A stretch of 64,000 nucleotides of DNA from Dictyobacter vulcani (GTDB lineage: Bacteria; Chloroflexota; Ktedonobacteria; Ktedonobacterales; Ktedonobacteraceae), in the NCBI RefSeq assembly GCF_008974265.1, contig NZ_BKZW01000001.1, forward strand, positions 3,720,001 through 3,784,000, written 5' to 3'. Made by a program: the position numbers and the translations under genes. Positions 38,232 to 47,895 of the stretch are shown here, piece by piece. The notes beneath the pieces were generated by a model. The model saw nothing but the letters and a program-made list of their open reading frames with translations, had not been told where the DNA came from and made no database searches. Position 1 is the first letter of the stretch; every line of letters begins with the position of its first letter.

Positions 38232-39392
38232 ATGAAACAGGCAACAATCAGACAACCAAACAAAGCCTTTTTGGCTCAAGAGATCTTAGATTCGCTTGAG
38301 ATCACCATGGCAGTTGTTGATACAGACGGAACAATTCTGGCCGTCAATGAAGCATGGAATCGTATGGCACGAGCAGCTTGTTCATCAGCTCAACTGAGCC
38401 GTACTCGTGTAGGAATAAATTATCTTCAGATTTGTAGAGAAGCGCGGGGAGCCTCTGTGGAGCTGGCTTCAGAAGCGGCTGCGGGCATTGAATCTATTTT
38501 AAGTGGAAAAGTACCATTATTTTCCTTAGAGTATCCCTGTTTTTCGCCAACAGAACAGCGTTGGTATCTGATGCAAGTGACCCCTCTTCCACAACACCGA
38601 GGAGCTGTAGTGGCCCATATTGATATTACGACGCGTAAACATCTTGAACTGCAACGTCAGGCCCAGTTTGAGAAAGCCGCAAGGATTCAGCTTCAACTCC
38701 TTCCAGAGAAACTGCCCCTGGTCAATAGTCTGGATATCTATGCATATTCACATCCAGCAGAACAGGTGGGAGGAGATTTCTATGATTTTCTCTCGTCTAC
38801 TACGCATCCTTTTATCTTCACTATTGGGGATGTGAGTGGCAAAGGGCTGTCAGCAGCGTTTCTGGCAACAGCAATCCATACTATCCTTCATACAACCATG
38901 CGTGCTTTTCCTCTGGCAGATCCGAAAGCGATCATGGTTAGTCTGAACGAAGATCTCTATGATGACTTCACAAAAGTAGGGATGTTTGTGACCATGTTTA
39001 CGGGTTGCTACGATCCCCAGACAGAACAGCTTATTTATGTGAATGCTGGCCATTCTCCGGTTATTCATTGTCCTGATGGTGGACCGGCTGTATTGCTGGA
39101 AGCCGAGGAAACTGGACTGGGTATTATTCCAACCAGTTTTTATGAGAATCAGCATATTCGGTTGTCCCCTAATGACGTGTTCGTTGCTGGAACCGATGGG
39201 CTCAATGAATGCTTCAATGCCAATGGTGAGATGTTTGGCTACGAGCGATTGCTCAAAACAGTAGAAATGCTAGCGGACCGGCCAGCTAACCAGATTGGTG
39301 TCGAGTTGTTCAAGGCTGTTCATCAATTCGCACACGGCTATCCGCAATCTGATGATCAAACAGTAGTTATTCTCAAAAGAATTGCTAATTGA
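38232..39392 (+). CDS. PAS-domain SpoIIE/RsbU-like PP2C phosphatase
   Basis: 386 residues. N-terminal ~120 residues form a PAS-like sensor (TMAVVDTDGTILAVNEAWNR); a short linker (EKAARIQLQLLPEKLP) leads to the SpoIIE phosphatase domain with VGGDFYDF, IGDVSGKGLSAAF, GTDGLNECF and SDDQTVVIL, the metal-binding Asp residues. It should dephosphorylate the STAS antagonist encoded next door in response to a signal sensed by the PAS domain. Strong AGGAGG ribosome-binding site. Divergent from the STAS-kinase operon across ~280 AT-rich bp that hold both promoters. Confidence 0.92.
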   Translation: MKQATIRQPNKAFLAQEILDSLEITMAVVDTDGTILAVNEAWNRMARAACSSAQLSRTRVGINYLQICREARGASVELASEAAAGIESILSGKVPLFSLEYPCFSPTEQRWYLMQVTPLPQHRGAVVAHIDITTRKHLELQRQAQFEKAARIQLQLLPEKLPLVNSLDIYAYSHPAEQVGGDFYDFLSSTTHPFIFTIGDVSGKGLSAAFLATAIHTILHTTMRAFPLADPKAIMVSLNEDLYDDFTKVGMFVTMFTGCYDPQTEQLIYVNAGHSPVIHCPDGGPAVLLEAEETGLGIIPTSFYENQHIRLSPNDVFVAGTDGLNECFNANGEMFGYERLLKTVEMLADRPANQIGVELFKAVHQFAHGYPQSDDQTVVILKRIAN

Positions 39393-39424
39393 ATGTTGTT
39401 TCCCGAGGATGAAGAACTCACCGT

Positions 39425-41509
39425 TTACAAGAGGGGTTCACGTTGTAAATCATCTTCTGTAGGAATCGCTAGTTTGCCGCGGCTAAAAGCGTCAGCCAGT
39501 CCCCATCGCCCGGGTATATCATAAATATCCAGGCGTCCGAAAGTGAGAGGAACGGCCGGGTCAACAAATAGTCGGTCTCCGATGGGTTCTAAGCCAAGCA
39601 AGACTCGTATCATCAATAGTGGAGTGCCAGTGGCCCAGGCCTGGGGGCTGCAAGCTGTAGGATACTCAACTGGATATTTTGTTGTGGTACGTGGATAACC
39701 CGCAAACGCTTCAGGTAAGCGTCCTTTGAAATAAGATGCAGCTTCGAGCATACCCACCGCCAGGCGAGCCGCCTCTTCGCGGTATCCATACTTCCAGAGC
39801 CCCCAGCAAATAATTGACGTATCATGAGGCCAGACTGTACCCACATGGTAACCAAGTGGATTATAACCACCTTCGGACGTGGCCATAGTACGTATTCCCC
39901 AGCCTGAGAATAGCAATTCACTTAATAAATGTTGCACACAGTAATGAGCCTTCTCCTTATCAAGGATGCCGCTCCAAAGCAGATGTCCGATATTGGAGGT
40001 AAGTGAGTCTACCTTATGGCCTTCACCATCAAGGGCAAGAGCGAAGAATTTTCGTTCTGGTATCCAGAAATCTTGATTGAAACGTTGCTTGAGAATAGCC
40101 GCCTCCTGCTCCAATTGTTGGGCCAGAATAGGATCATACCAGAACTCTCTTGCCAGGCGGGCACAGCGGATTTTGGCATCATACACATAACCTTGAATTT
40201 CACAAACTGTGCGCGGCAAGCTCGAGAGTGTCCCGTCAGAATAGAGGATGGCATTCCATGAATCCTTCCAACCCTGATTTTCCAGGCCAGTTTCTTTGTT
40301 CGCACGTTCATATTCAATATAGCCATCTCCATTGCGATCTCCATACAACCTGATCCAATCTATTGCTTCCCTCGCCTCTTTTTCTAGTTTTCGTACAAGA
40401 TCCCCATTACCGCTCCAGCGCTCATACTCGTCAAGCAGGATCAAGAAGAGAGGTGTTGAATCAGCGGACCCAAAATAGGGAGATTGGGGATACTCTTTAA
40501 ACGTTGTTAATTCACCATAGCGAAGTTCATGCATGATTTTACCTGGCTCTTCATCGCGAAAAGGATCCAGTGTGGAACCCTGCCATAATGCCAGCGCGAG
40601 CAGGGTCGTTTCAGCAAGTTCAGGTACAAATGGCAAGGCTTGAATACTAGTAATAATGCTATCGCGACCAAAGATGCTCATAAACCAGGGAAGACCTGCA
40701 GCCGGCAAACTTTTTCCAGGAAACAATGGGGGATAGAAACGAAGCGCAGCCAGATCTATCAGGCTACGTTGATAGATGCGTTCGAGCCATTTCCATTCAC
40801 ATGAGAGGCGTGGGGCATTCTTTTTCCACTGATTCAGGCCGCTGATCAAGCCGGGATGGAGGAGATTGCTGGATGGCTTGACTACAGCGGGAGCTAGATT
40901 TTGTAAGAGAATTGCGGGCGAAATCTTAACACTAATGGTTGTTTTCCATTCATTATGGGGTAAGATATGAGCTGAGAATGTTAGACCCTGTTGATCAAAT
41001 TTGGGATTATGTGTTGCGGTAATCAAGGTCTCACGTATATAGTGTTCTCGTTGATAACCGAGCACTAATTTATTGCGCCTGGTATTGACCCTTTGATACA
41101 TCTGACCTTTTTTCTCTAATGCGTATTTGACTTCAAAAACATCTGCAAAGTCTGCAGCAGCATCAATGCGTATATTGAGATGAATTGAAATGTTTTGGTG
41201 GTTAAGCAGTGTAAGTTCTTCGCGAAAGCCCTGGCTTATTACACGTTTTCTTAAAATAGAAAGTGTTGTATCTACATATGAAACCTCAGGTCCAGGAACG
41301 AGAAAGAATTGGACTGCAAAATAGTCGAGATCATCGATCGATAATACACTGAGAGGGGCACCATCAATAGTTAGTAACCAGCGAGATAAAAAACGTGTGT
41401 CGTACGAAAAGAGTCCTGTTGGTTCATGCGGAGAGGCCTGGATATTTCCACAGGAGTCACTGACAACAAATGTGTTGCCATCGAGAATATGGATCTGGTT
41501 GCTCTTCAT
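39425..41509 (-). CDS. Amylo-alpha-1,6-glucosidase / glycogen-debranching-type enzyme
   Basis: 694 residues. An N-terminal beta-sandwich (GDE_N_bis type: FVVSDSCGNI, EPTGLFSYDTRFLSRW) is followed by an (alpha/alpha)6 barrel of the GH-L clan with WFMSIFGRDSIITS, GLENQGWKDSWN, SNIGHLLWSGIL and YHVGTVWPHDTSII. It likely removes alpha-1,6 branches or hydrolyses short glucosides. The start at 41509 has AAGGAG upstream; the upstream extension does not fit the family. It converges on the phosphatase gene. No glycogen genes are near. Confidence 0.88.
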   Translation of the reverse strand: MKSNQIHILDGNTFVVSDSCGNIQASPHEPTGLFSYDTRFLSRWLLTIDGAPLSVLSIDDLDYFAVQFFLVPGPEVSYVDTTLSILRKRVISQGFREELTLLNHQNISIHLNIRIDAAADFADVFEVKYALEKKGQMYQRVNTRRNKLVLGYQREHYIRETLITATHNPKFDQQGLTFSAHILPHNEWKTTISVKISPAILLQNLAPAVVKPSSNLLHPGLISGLNQWKKNAPRLSCEWKWLERIYQRSLIDLAALRFYPPLFPGKSLPAAGLPWFMSIFGRDSIITSIQALPFVPELAETTLLALALWQGSTLDPFRDEEPGKIMHELRYGELTTFKEYPQSPYFGSADSTPLFLILLDEYERWSGNGDLVRKLEKEAREAIDWIRLYGDRNGDGYIEYERANKETGLENQGWKDSWNAILYSDGTLSSLPRTVCEIQGYVYDAKIRCARLAREFWYDPILAQQLEQEAAILKQRFNQDFWIPERKFFALALDGEGHKVDSLTSNIGHLLWSGILDKEKAHYCVQHLLSELLFSGWGIRTMATSEGGYNPLGYHVGTVWPHDTSIICWGLWKYGYREEAARLAVGMLEAASYFKGRLPEAFAGYPRTTTKYPVEYPTACSPQAWATGTPLLMIRVLLGLEPIGDRLFVDPAVPLTFGRLDIYDIPGRWGLADAFSRGKLAIPTEDDLQREPLL

Positions 41510-42020
41510 GGTAGTATTACTCCTTATCAGATCAATACCCGGCTCTATTAGCAGAAAGAGAAACATACCGAATTACGAAAAAAATATGTCAGATCCCTTC
41601 CATAAAGAGATCAAGCAAAGATCCAGATAAAGATTGTTAGCGTTAAGTCTGTATACCTGCTGTATGCTGTATGACCAGGCAGATTGAATTGGATTATTCT
41701 CATCGCCCAGGATCTTTGTGAGCAGAATATGGATCTGAGTTTTCCATGTTAACACGCCTGATCATATAACCTTGTTGACAGTGAAAATCCAATATATAGA
41801 TGAGTGCGTTTTATGTCATAAACTTGATTTTTAGCAACAAAGTTGATTATACTATGTTGATAGCGGATATCAACGCTCTCCCGAGCATGGGTGTCGCTGA
41901 CCATTCCTAATGCCTCGCGACTCCCTTTTTTATGTCCTGTACGTGCCTGGGGAGGCATACAGGATACGAAGATACATGGATGTACCCCCGTCTATTTGTG
42001 TAGAGAAAGAGAGCAAGGAA
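41510..42020. other. 511-bp intergenic region upstream of the secreted peptidase
   Basis: AT-rich on the left, where the debranching-enzyme promoter must lie. It contains two stem-loops: GTTGATA/TATCAAC at 41856-41874 and a stronger bipartite one at 41935-41964 (separate entry). No gene is seen. Confidence 0.5.
41935..41964 (+). promoter_or_regulatory. Leader stem-loop before the peptidoglycan-binding peptidase
   Basis: TCCTGTA (41935-41941) pairs with TACAGGA (41958-41964); inside it TGCCT pairs with AGGCA across GGGG, with a small internal asymmetric bulge. It ends 56 bp before the start codon. It matches no riboswitch that I can name. Confidence 0.45.
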
Positions 42021-42935
42021 ATGCGAAAACCTCTATCCCTCTTTTTGCGTGTTTCTCCTCTATTTGTTGCAGCCATCGTGATAGCGCTGCTTGGTGTCGT
42101 TCAAACGGTGCACGCCGCGCGAACCTGGCCAACCTATCAGTCTGGTTCGAGCGGGGAGAATGTTCGCTCTATTCAGTATATGCTTGTACAGCGTGGATAT
42201 AGCCTGACTGTCGATGGACAGTTTGGCTCAGGTACAGCCTCCGTCGTGAAGAGCTTCCAGAGCAACAATGGCTTATCGGCGGATGGCATTGTGGGTGCAC
42301 AAAGCTGGGAAAAGCTGATTGTGACGACTCAGAATGGTAGTAACGGAAATGCAGTCACAGCCTTGCAACGCCAGTTGAACGCACATGGCTCTAGCCTGAC
42401 GGCTGATGGCTCTTTCGGTCCGGCAACCGAATCGGCGGTGAAGAGCTTTCAGAGCAGCAAGGGCTTGAGCGCCGATGGCATTGCGGGACTCGACACCTGG
42501 AGTCAGCTGGTTGGTGGCAGCGGAAGCGGTGGGAGCAACGGAGACAAACTCACGCAGAGTCAGGCCGCGAGCATGCTTAGCAATGCGGGCATCAGCGTTA
42601 CATCCTCGGGCGGTTGTACTGACCGCAATAATTCAACTTGTACCTCACTTGACCAGATCCGACGAGGTACAATTGATGGGGTTATTGCGTTCAAGAACGC
42701 GAGCGGGTGCGCGATCACCATTACTGGCGGCACTGAAACAGGACACGCCAGTGGCACCTATTCCCACTGGAACGGTTATAAAGTAGATGTTTCACATACG
42801 ACCTGTGTGACGAACTATATCCACAACCACTTCACCTACAAAGGGCTACGCGGCGATGGCGCACCAATGTATGACGACGTCTCTGGAAACCGTTACGCCG
42901 ATGAAGGTTCCCACTGGGATATCACCTATTACTAA
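42021..42935 (+). CDS. Secreted protein: two peptidoglycan-binding domains plus M15-like peptidase domain
   Basis: 304 residues. A signal peptide (RKPLSLFLRV, then hydrophobic FVAAIVIALLGVVQ and HAARTW) precedes two PG_binding_1 repeats (GENVRSIQYMLVQRGYSLTV; NAVTALQRQLNAHGSSLTAD, each with DGxFGxxTxxAVKxFQ). A Gly/Ser linker leads to a C-terminal domain with TGGTETGHASGTYSHWNGYK and VD, then GSHWDITYY. The His-Asp-His arrangement resembles zinc D-Ala-D-Ala carboxypeptidases of family M15. It should act outside the cell on the wall. Start chosen so that the signal peptide is N-terminal. A strong terminator follows. Confidence 0.85.
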   Translation: MRKPLSLFLRVSPLFVAAIVIALLGVVQTVHAARTWPTYQSGSSGENVRSIQYMLVQRGYSLTVDGQFGSGTASVVKSFQSNNGLSADGIVGAQSWEKLIVTTQNGSNGNAVTALQRQLNAHGSSLTADGSFGPATESAVKSFQSSKGLSADGIAGLDTWSQLVGGSGSGGSNGDKLTQSQAASMLSNAGISVTSSGGCTDRNNSTCTSLDQIRRGTIDGVIAFKNASGCAITITGGTETGHASGTYSHWNGYKVDVSHTTCVTNYIHNHFTYKGLRGDGAPMYDDVSGNRYADEGSHWDITYY

Positions 42936-42972
42936 ACCGTAGGGTCCAGGCACAGTTTAAAGGACCGCATGA

Positions 42973-43046
42973 CCGGGGAAGGTATCTCCTGACAAGGCAA
43001 TGTGAGCTAGAAGGTCTTCAGGAGAGCCCCTTCCCCGATTTTTTTT
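42973..43046 (+). terminator. Strong bipartite terminator
   Basis: The outer stem CGGGGAAGG/CCTTCCCCG (42974-42982 with 43029-43037) encloses an inner stem TCTCCTGA/TCAGGAGA. It is followed by A and eight T (43039-43046). It ends the secreted-peptidase transcript. Confidence 0.85.
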
Positions 43047-43264
43047 ACCTCATCTCAGGTTCCTGCCCACTTTCGATGGAAAGGCTCATCTCTCCACCAC
43101 TATCTCTTTCCTGCCTCCTCAATGCTATGCTCGAATGATCTGATGATGATATTTGCTTGTTTCCATCAGGTTCAATTCGTGCACATGTGACACTCCGCAC
43201 GCCCTGAAGGGGCGGCGGCTTCTTCCACTCCTGCGTACGCCACTGTTCGAGATAGATAGCGTTG

Positions 43265-44778
43265 CTATGACTCACTGAACAGAGGTAATGGGCGAGGAAT
43301 AGCTGAGGGCGCCACCATCCTGGCGTGATCCTCATGGGTGGTGCCATACCCCTTGCCCGTTCCATGCCTTCGTGCTCGGCGGCGTGATGGGCCACCTTCG
43401 CTGTTGGCATCTTGGGAACGAACAACACCTGATGATTTCTCATCCCTCTCTCCTGGACCCAGGAGAGGAGCGCGAGGCTTTTCCTGATGGTGAGCACGTG
43501 TACGCAAGCGCTGACCAATGACCACGCTCGCATTGCGATCGGCATGGCCCTTCATGCCACACGCAGGACACCAGGCCAATGGTGCCCCAGGGGTGTAGCC
43601 TTCTGGCTCGGGCCCCTGCTTGGCATGGTAACGTACAATCAGGCCATGACAACGGGCGCATTCGCGGCTCGTGTTGCGCGGGTTCACCCGACTCGTGATC
43701 ATGCCCTCGTTCCACGCTTTATATTTGGCATTGGTGAATATACGCCCCTTCATCCAGAAGGCTCGTTTGCTGTTCCCTCGGCGACTGTAGCGGCCTTTTT
43801 GCGGCTTCAGCTTGCCCAGATGTTCAAATACCAGCACACTCGCCTGATGCTGACGAGCAAAGTGGACAATGCGCGCACTGATCAGGTGTGCCACCTGCTC
43901 ATCCACATGACGGATTTTCTCCCATAATGCCACATTATCGGGTTCGTTTTCGGCCAGGATACCCGTCTTACGACGGTTGCGGGCGATCCGACCAAGCAGC
44001 CACTTCCTACGGCCATTTACGCGTTTGCCGCCACTGAGAAAGGTGGTGGCAACGGTCGAGCCGTCGGCTGTTTGGATGGTACAGACCGCCAGATGATGGT
44101 CGAGATTGAGATCAATGGCACAGATGCGTGTCTGGGCATGAGCCAGTTGCACAGCCACCTTCCCCGGACTGGTGAAGGTCTTTTCGACCGGGGTATGCAA
44201 CCGCCAATGTGAGCCATGGCGAACCAGCGACGGACTCCCCGGCTCATAGCCATCGGGCAGGTCACGGCTCAAGAGCCGAACGTTGACCCAGATCCACCTC
44301 GCCCCTGTCCAGAGCTTGAGAAGAATGGAGGACGCAGTGCGCCCTTTCCACTGGCCCTTGTAGAACGTCGGCGACCGATTCCAGGTCCGCGGGGGAACCG
44401 GGGGTGCTCGGTGAAACGCTTCTTTTTGAGGGCCGCTTTCTCTTTGCGCGCACGCCACTTCTGCAAGCTCGTCTCAAAGGCATGGGCGGAGCCAAGAGCC
44501 GCGTGAATAGCGGCACGGCGAAAGAGGGCAGGAACCTGAGGAGCAATGACATCGAGCGGCATCACCGGATCGGGGTTTTCTTCCGTCGCATGGGTCAATG
44601 TCTCAAGGGCATGCAAGGCTTTGTGTGAGGAAAGCAACAGCACCTGCTCGTGAGCTGTGATGACCTCAAAGTAGAAGGAAGCCACTGTGTTGAACAATGC
44701 CTGGGTGGTCGTAAACCAGGCAGCATACCGGGATGGATACTGCATTGCTTGTGTGATGGTTTTCGTTGCCTTTGCCAT
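43265..44778 (-). pseudogene. tnpB: TnpB (RuvC-like RNA-guided nuclease), single frameshift
   Basis: About 504 residues if corrected. From ATG 44778 the frame runs through SLQKWRARKEKAALKKKRFT to EHP, where a run of five G on the + strand (44400-44404) stands in place of GGTGGG in copy 2, one base shorter. It continues in another frame through ICAIDLNLDHHLAV (Asp), VLVFEHLGKLKP (Glu), a CxxC...CxxC zinc finger (ECARCHGLIV; WCPACGMKG) and GHADRNASVV (Asp). TnpB cuts DNA guided by an RNA from the element's right end. Copy 2 is intact at this site. Confidence 0.88.
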
Positions 44779-44811
44779 GCGATGACTCCCTCCCTCCCTC
44801 CTTCCTCCCCG

Positions 44812-45222
44812 CTAGATTCCTTTTTGCGCATTGATATAGTGTTGAATGGTCTCAGCACTCACTGCACCAGCCGTGCTGGCAAAATAGGAACGGGTCCAGG
44901 TCGAAGGCATTTTCTTCATGATAGGGGCGAACTCCCTTCGTAAATGAAAGGACGTGATGCCCTTAAGTTCTTTCACCACATCAGCGGTACTTTCAGAAGG
45001 CCAGACGCGGATAAAAAGATGAATATGGTCAGGTTGAATCGCCAGGGTGAGAATACTCCACCCTTTTTCCAGATATTTCTCTTCGAGTATCTGTTGACAC
45101 CGTTCTTTGATGGGACCCGTAAGAATGGCTTTGCGACGACGAGGACACCAGATGAGATGATACACAATAAGATGGACGCGGTGCTCGTCACGCTGATACT
45201 GCAATGTACTCGTCTTTTCCAT
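44812..45222 (-). CDS. tnpA: TnpA, Y1 HUH transposase of IS200/IS605
   Basis: 136 residues, complete. The HUH motif is DHIHLF (H66, H68) and the nucleophile is Tyr129 in QHYINAQ. It cuts and joins single-stranded DNA at the subterminal hairpins of the element. All active-site residues are present, unlike in copy 2. It is followed by tnpB with a 33-bp gap. Confidence 0.93.
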   Translation of the reverse strand: MEKTSTLQYQRDEHRVHLIVYHLIWCPRRRKAILTGPIKERCQQILEEKYLEKGWSILTLAIQPDHIHLFIRVWPSESTADVVKELKGITSFHLRREFAPIMKKMPSTWTRSYFASTAGAVSAETIQHYINAQKGI

Positions 45223-45527
45223 TGTTGCAGTATACAGGAGAAAAGACGATATTGCAACAAGCGAGGGCTAAAGCCCACGAGAAACCCGCCTATCCGCCTG
45301 GGTTCAAACCACAGCGGCTTGCGGCGGGTTACGCTTATGTCAGAAAGATAGAAATGTAGTCAGCGTGTTGTAAGGACCGAGAGCAAATGGAGTGGTGTCA
45401 CATCTGTCCGTGTTCTCTCGTCTTCTATACGAGCCTCTGAGAGAGGCCTTCAACGTACAGAGAAATACGTTAGACCCTTTAAAATGAAGCTGGAGCTTCT
45501 CTTCAGTAAAGACACCAATGGAGAATA

Positions 45528-45989
45528 ATGATGCAAGCACGAATGACCAATCCAGCAATGATCCTTCCCGACGTCAAAACTGGTGTACAAGCCCTGATAA
45601 AGGCCACGAAACAAGGCGGCTTGCCACCGTCTCTACTTGAGCTTGTCCATTTGCGCGCGAGCCAGATTAATGGCTGTAGTTTCTGTGTTGATTCCGGAGC
45701 ACGCAGCGCGAAGAAGGCAGGCGAGACCGACGAGCGCCTCTTCGCCGTGGCGGCCTGGAGGGAGGCTCCCTATTTCACTGACGCCGAGCGTGCTGCTCTT
45801 GCGCTCACTGAGGCCGCCACCAGGCTCGCCGACCGGGCCGATCCAGTCCCTGACTCGATCTGGGATGAGGCTGCCAGACACTTCGACGAAAAGGGCCTGT
45901 CCGCCATCATCGTTATGATCGCCACCACCAACCTGTTCAACCGCCTCAACGCTACCGTCAGACAGGTGGCGGTCCGCCAGACCTGGTAA
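45528..45989 (+). CDS. Carboxymuconolactone decarboxylase / AhpD-like protein
   Basis: 153 residues. The AhpD-type motif HLRASQINGCSFCVDSGAR has the CxxC pair, but the usual His after it is replaced by Gly/Ser. Then ALTEAATRLADRADPVPD and a helical C-terminus complete the domain. Family members are peroxidase partners or decarboxylases; many with CxxC act as alkylhydroperoxidases. The start ATG is preceded by GGAGA. Confidence 0.88.
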   Translation: MMQARMTNPAMILPDVKTGVQALIKATKQGGLPPSLLELVHLRASQINGCSFCVDSGARSAKKAGETDERLFAVAAWREAPYFTDAERAALALTEAATRLADRADPVPDSIWDEAARHFDEKGLSAIIVMIATTNLFNRLNATVRQVAVRQTW

Positions 45990-46212
45990 AGACCCCGGGC
46001 CCCTTCCCCTCATCGCAGCCCGGGTCTGGTTTACTCCTGAGAGTGAACCAGGCCCGAGGAACTGCGAGAGGGGAAAGGGAGCGAAGCCACTTTTGCCGTG
46101 ACGAAAAAAGACGCCGCATCGTGCCCCCGCTGCGATACGTGGGAGCAGATGCATTCAGAAATGTTTGGGAAGAAGTATTCTTCGTCGTTTCAGGTCCATA
46201 TCAGTCATTGTC

Positions 46213-46677
46213 TCACGTTCTTTCTGGTTGAGATGCCCTTTCCCCCGTGGTGATCAAAGGCAATAAACTGCCCTGCACATGGCGGGTCCATCCAGATGAA
46301 CAGACATCATAACACTCAACGGCGGGAACTAAACCCTCGTGAGTGAAGATGAGTTGCGTTTTATTGCCCTGTTGCGAGATGTCAAAACGAACTTTAGTGC
46401 CCGTCCACTCGCTTTTGTCTTTCACAAAATGAAGAGAGGAATCCGTGACAAGCCAGACGACTTTCTGGTCAGGAATAATGTCTATGACTTTCATTTTGCT
46501 ATAATCGATGTCTTTGACCTGATAGATAAACTCATCATTAAGTTTGTCCGTGCTGCCTTCAATGTCTCCCCCCGTCCACCATGTGCGAACATTGGTGATG
46601 GCATTGAAGACTTCTCTGGGAGTCTGGTCGACCAAAAGGGTTGTGGTGAAACTGTGCTTATCCATGGTTTGGGTCAT
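46213..46677 (-). CDS. SRPBCC (AHSA1-like) domain protein
   Basis: 154 residues. TTTLLVDQTPREVFNAITNV, RTWWTGGDIEGSTDKLNDEF and the final GWTRHVQGSLLPLI mark a START/Bet v1-like AHSA1 domain, a hydrophobic ligand pocket. The start at 46677 (AAAGGA nine bases upstream) lies inside the end of the ArsR gene, which it overlaps by 20 bp, so the two are translationally coupled. Confidence 0.85.
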   Translation of the reverse strand: MTQTMDKHSFTTTLLVDQTPREVFNAITNVRTWWTGGDIEGSTDKLNDEFIYQVKDIDYSKMKVIDIIPDQKVVWLVTDSSLHFVKDKSEWTGTKVRFDISQQGNKTQLIFTHEGLVPAVECYDVCSSGWTRHVQGSLLPLITTGERASQPERT

Positions 46678-47065
46678 GTTCATCAATCCTTTCCTGAGGT
46701 TCAGTCATGCTCGTATGCTCTTCTTCCGTGGTAGATGGTGTGCTCGACTCATCAAGCAAATAGCTCCGCAGGGCAGCCAGACGCTGATCCCATTGTGCTT
46801 CAATGGCCCCAATCCAGGTTGTGGCGGCCTGCAATGCCTCTGGCCGTGGCATATACCGCCGCTCCCGGCCTATCTCGCGGGCCGTTACGAGACCGGCCTG
46901 TTCTAAGGTCACCAGATGTTTGATGATGGCTTGACGTGTGATGGGCAAATGGGCGGCGAAGCCCGCTGCTGTTCCTGAGCCTTCTTCGCACAGGTGTTGC
47001 AGCAACAGACGACGCGTGGGATCAGCGAGCGCCAGAAAGACTCGCTGCGTCTGTTCATCAGTCAT
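46658..47065 (-). CDS. ArsR-family transcriptional regulator
   Basis: 135 residues. The winged helix is clear: RVFLALADPTRRLLLQHL, then AAHLPITRQAIIKHLVTLEQ, AGLVTAREIGRERRY. No metal-binding cysteines are seen, so it belongs to the regulators that pair with SRPBCC genes. AAAGGAG precedes the start at 47065. It lies between two SRPBCC genes, overlapping the downstream one, and probably controls all three. Confidence 0.9.
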   Translation of the reverse strand: MTDEQTQRVFLALADPTRRLLLQHLCEEGSGTAAGFAAHLPITRQAIIKHLVTLEQAGLVTAREIGRERRYMPRPEALQAATTWIGAIEAQWDQRLAALRSYLLDESSTPSTTEEEHTSMTEPQERIDEHDPNHG

Positions 47066-47153
47066 CACCTGTTTCTCCTTTCTGACTTCGGCGAGATGCT
47101 CTTTCGTATCACCGCTAACAAGCAATACAAACGGGCCCAGGACCGTGCAGGCA

Positions 47154-47615
47154 CTACACGACTGCCTGGCTTTGGAGGTAAGCATGCAACCCGTTCAGGC
47201 ACTCTTGCCAGCCAACCTGGTTGACGCGTTTGGCTTCCTCTGTTGGAATAGGCTGAGGCAGGGAAGCAAATCCCGACTCAACCAGCGTCAAGAGGGTCCC
47301 TTCGGCGCGTTCTTCCAGGGTAATTTCCACCAACGTACCGGGTACGGTGGCAAATGTGAGTTTGGGATGACCAAGAGCATAGGAAGGCCAGCGAAAGGCA
47401 AAGCGCTGTATTGGCTCGATAACCTCGATCACGCCAGGATAGGGGCATGGTTCATTTTCCCAGGTAAATTGAATGGCACCGCCGACGCGAAAATCCATAG
47501 CACTCACCACCCCAAACCAACGGGCAAGCTGTTCTGGTTTGGTGACGGCATCCCAGGCACGCTGACGTGGGACAGGCAACAGCATGGTTCGTTCGATACG
47601 ATCAGAAAGGATCAT
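47154..47615 (-). CDS. SRPBCC (AHSA1-like) domain protein
   Basis: 153 residues. IERTMLLPVPRQRAWDAVTK, PEQLARWFGVVSAMDFRVGG and the C-terminal GWQECLNGLHAYL give a complete AHSA1-type domain. AGAGGAG precedes ATG 47615; upstream in-frame codons lack a site. First gene of a leftward set with an ArsR regulator and a second SRPBCC gene. Probably binds or modifies a hydrophobic molecule. Confidence 0.88.
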   Translation of the reverse strand: MILSDRIERTMLLPVPRQRAWDAVTKPEQLARWFGVVSAMDFRVGGAIQFTWENEPCPYPGVIEVIEPIQRFAFRWPSYALGHPKLTFATVPGTLVEITLEERAEGTLLTLVESGFASLPQPIPTEEAKRVNQVGWQECLNGLHAYLQSQAVV

Positions 47616-47895
47616 AGAAGCTCCTCTCAGGTGACGCAAAATGCGCATATCTTTTTATATATAGGCAACTATCAGGTTGCCTATCATGGAGTGTACCAGA
47701 AAAGCCGGCGATATGCAACCTTTAAGTTGCTTTTTTCTGGGATATCAAAAATAAGAGCAAGATTGAAGAAGTTTTGTCTCTCCTTCTCTGGTATAGTGCT
47801 ACTTGTCGAGCACAGATGCCGTATGCCTGAACGCGTGGAGAGATGTGTAGCATGGACTCCGTGATGACTCGACACAGAAAGAAGAGGTGGAAATA

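Larger units (their letters stand above)
43187..45338 (-). mobile_element. IS200/IS605 family element, copy 1
   Basis: 2152 bp, leftward. Comparison with copy 2 (55948-58096) fixes both ends: sequence identity stops at 43187 on the right end of the element and at 45338 on its left end (ATAAGCGTAACC on the minus strand). Both copies are preceded by TGAC, the probable target tetranucleotide. There is no target duplication, as expected for single-strand transposition. It carries tnpA and tnpB. Confidence 0.9.

Noticed and set aside
41856..41964. c-di-AMP or c-di-GMP riboswitch in front of the secreted peptidase
   Set aside because: Stem-loops exist, but I could not find the conserved sequence blocks of either class.
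45633..46154. Leftward open frame of 173 codons
   Set aside because: Antisense to the carboxymuconolactone decarboxylase-like gene; no conserved motif.
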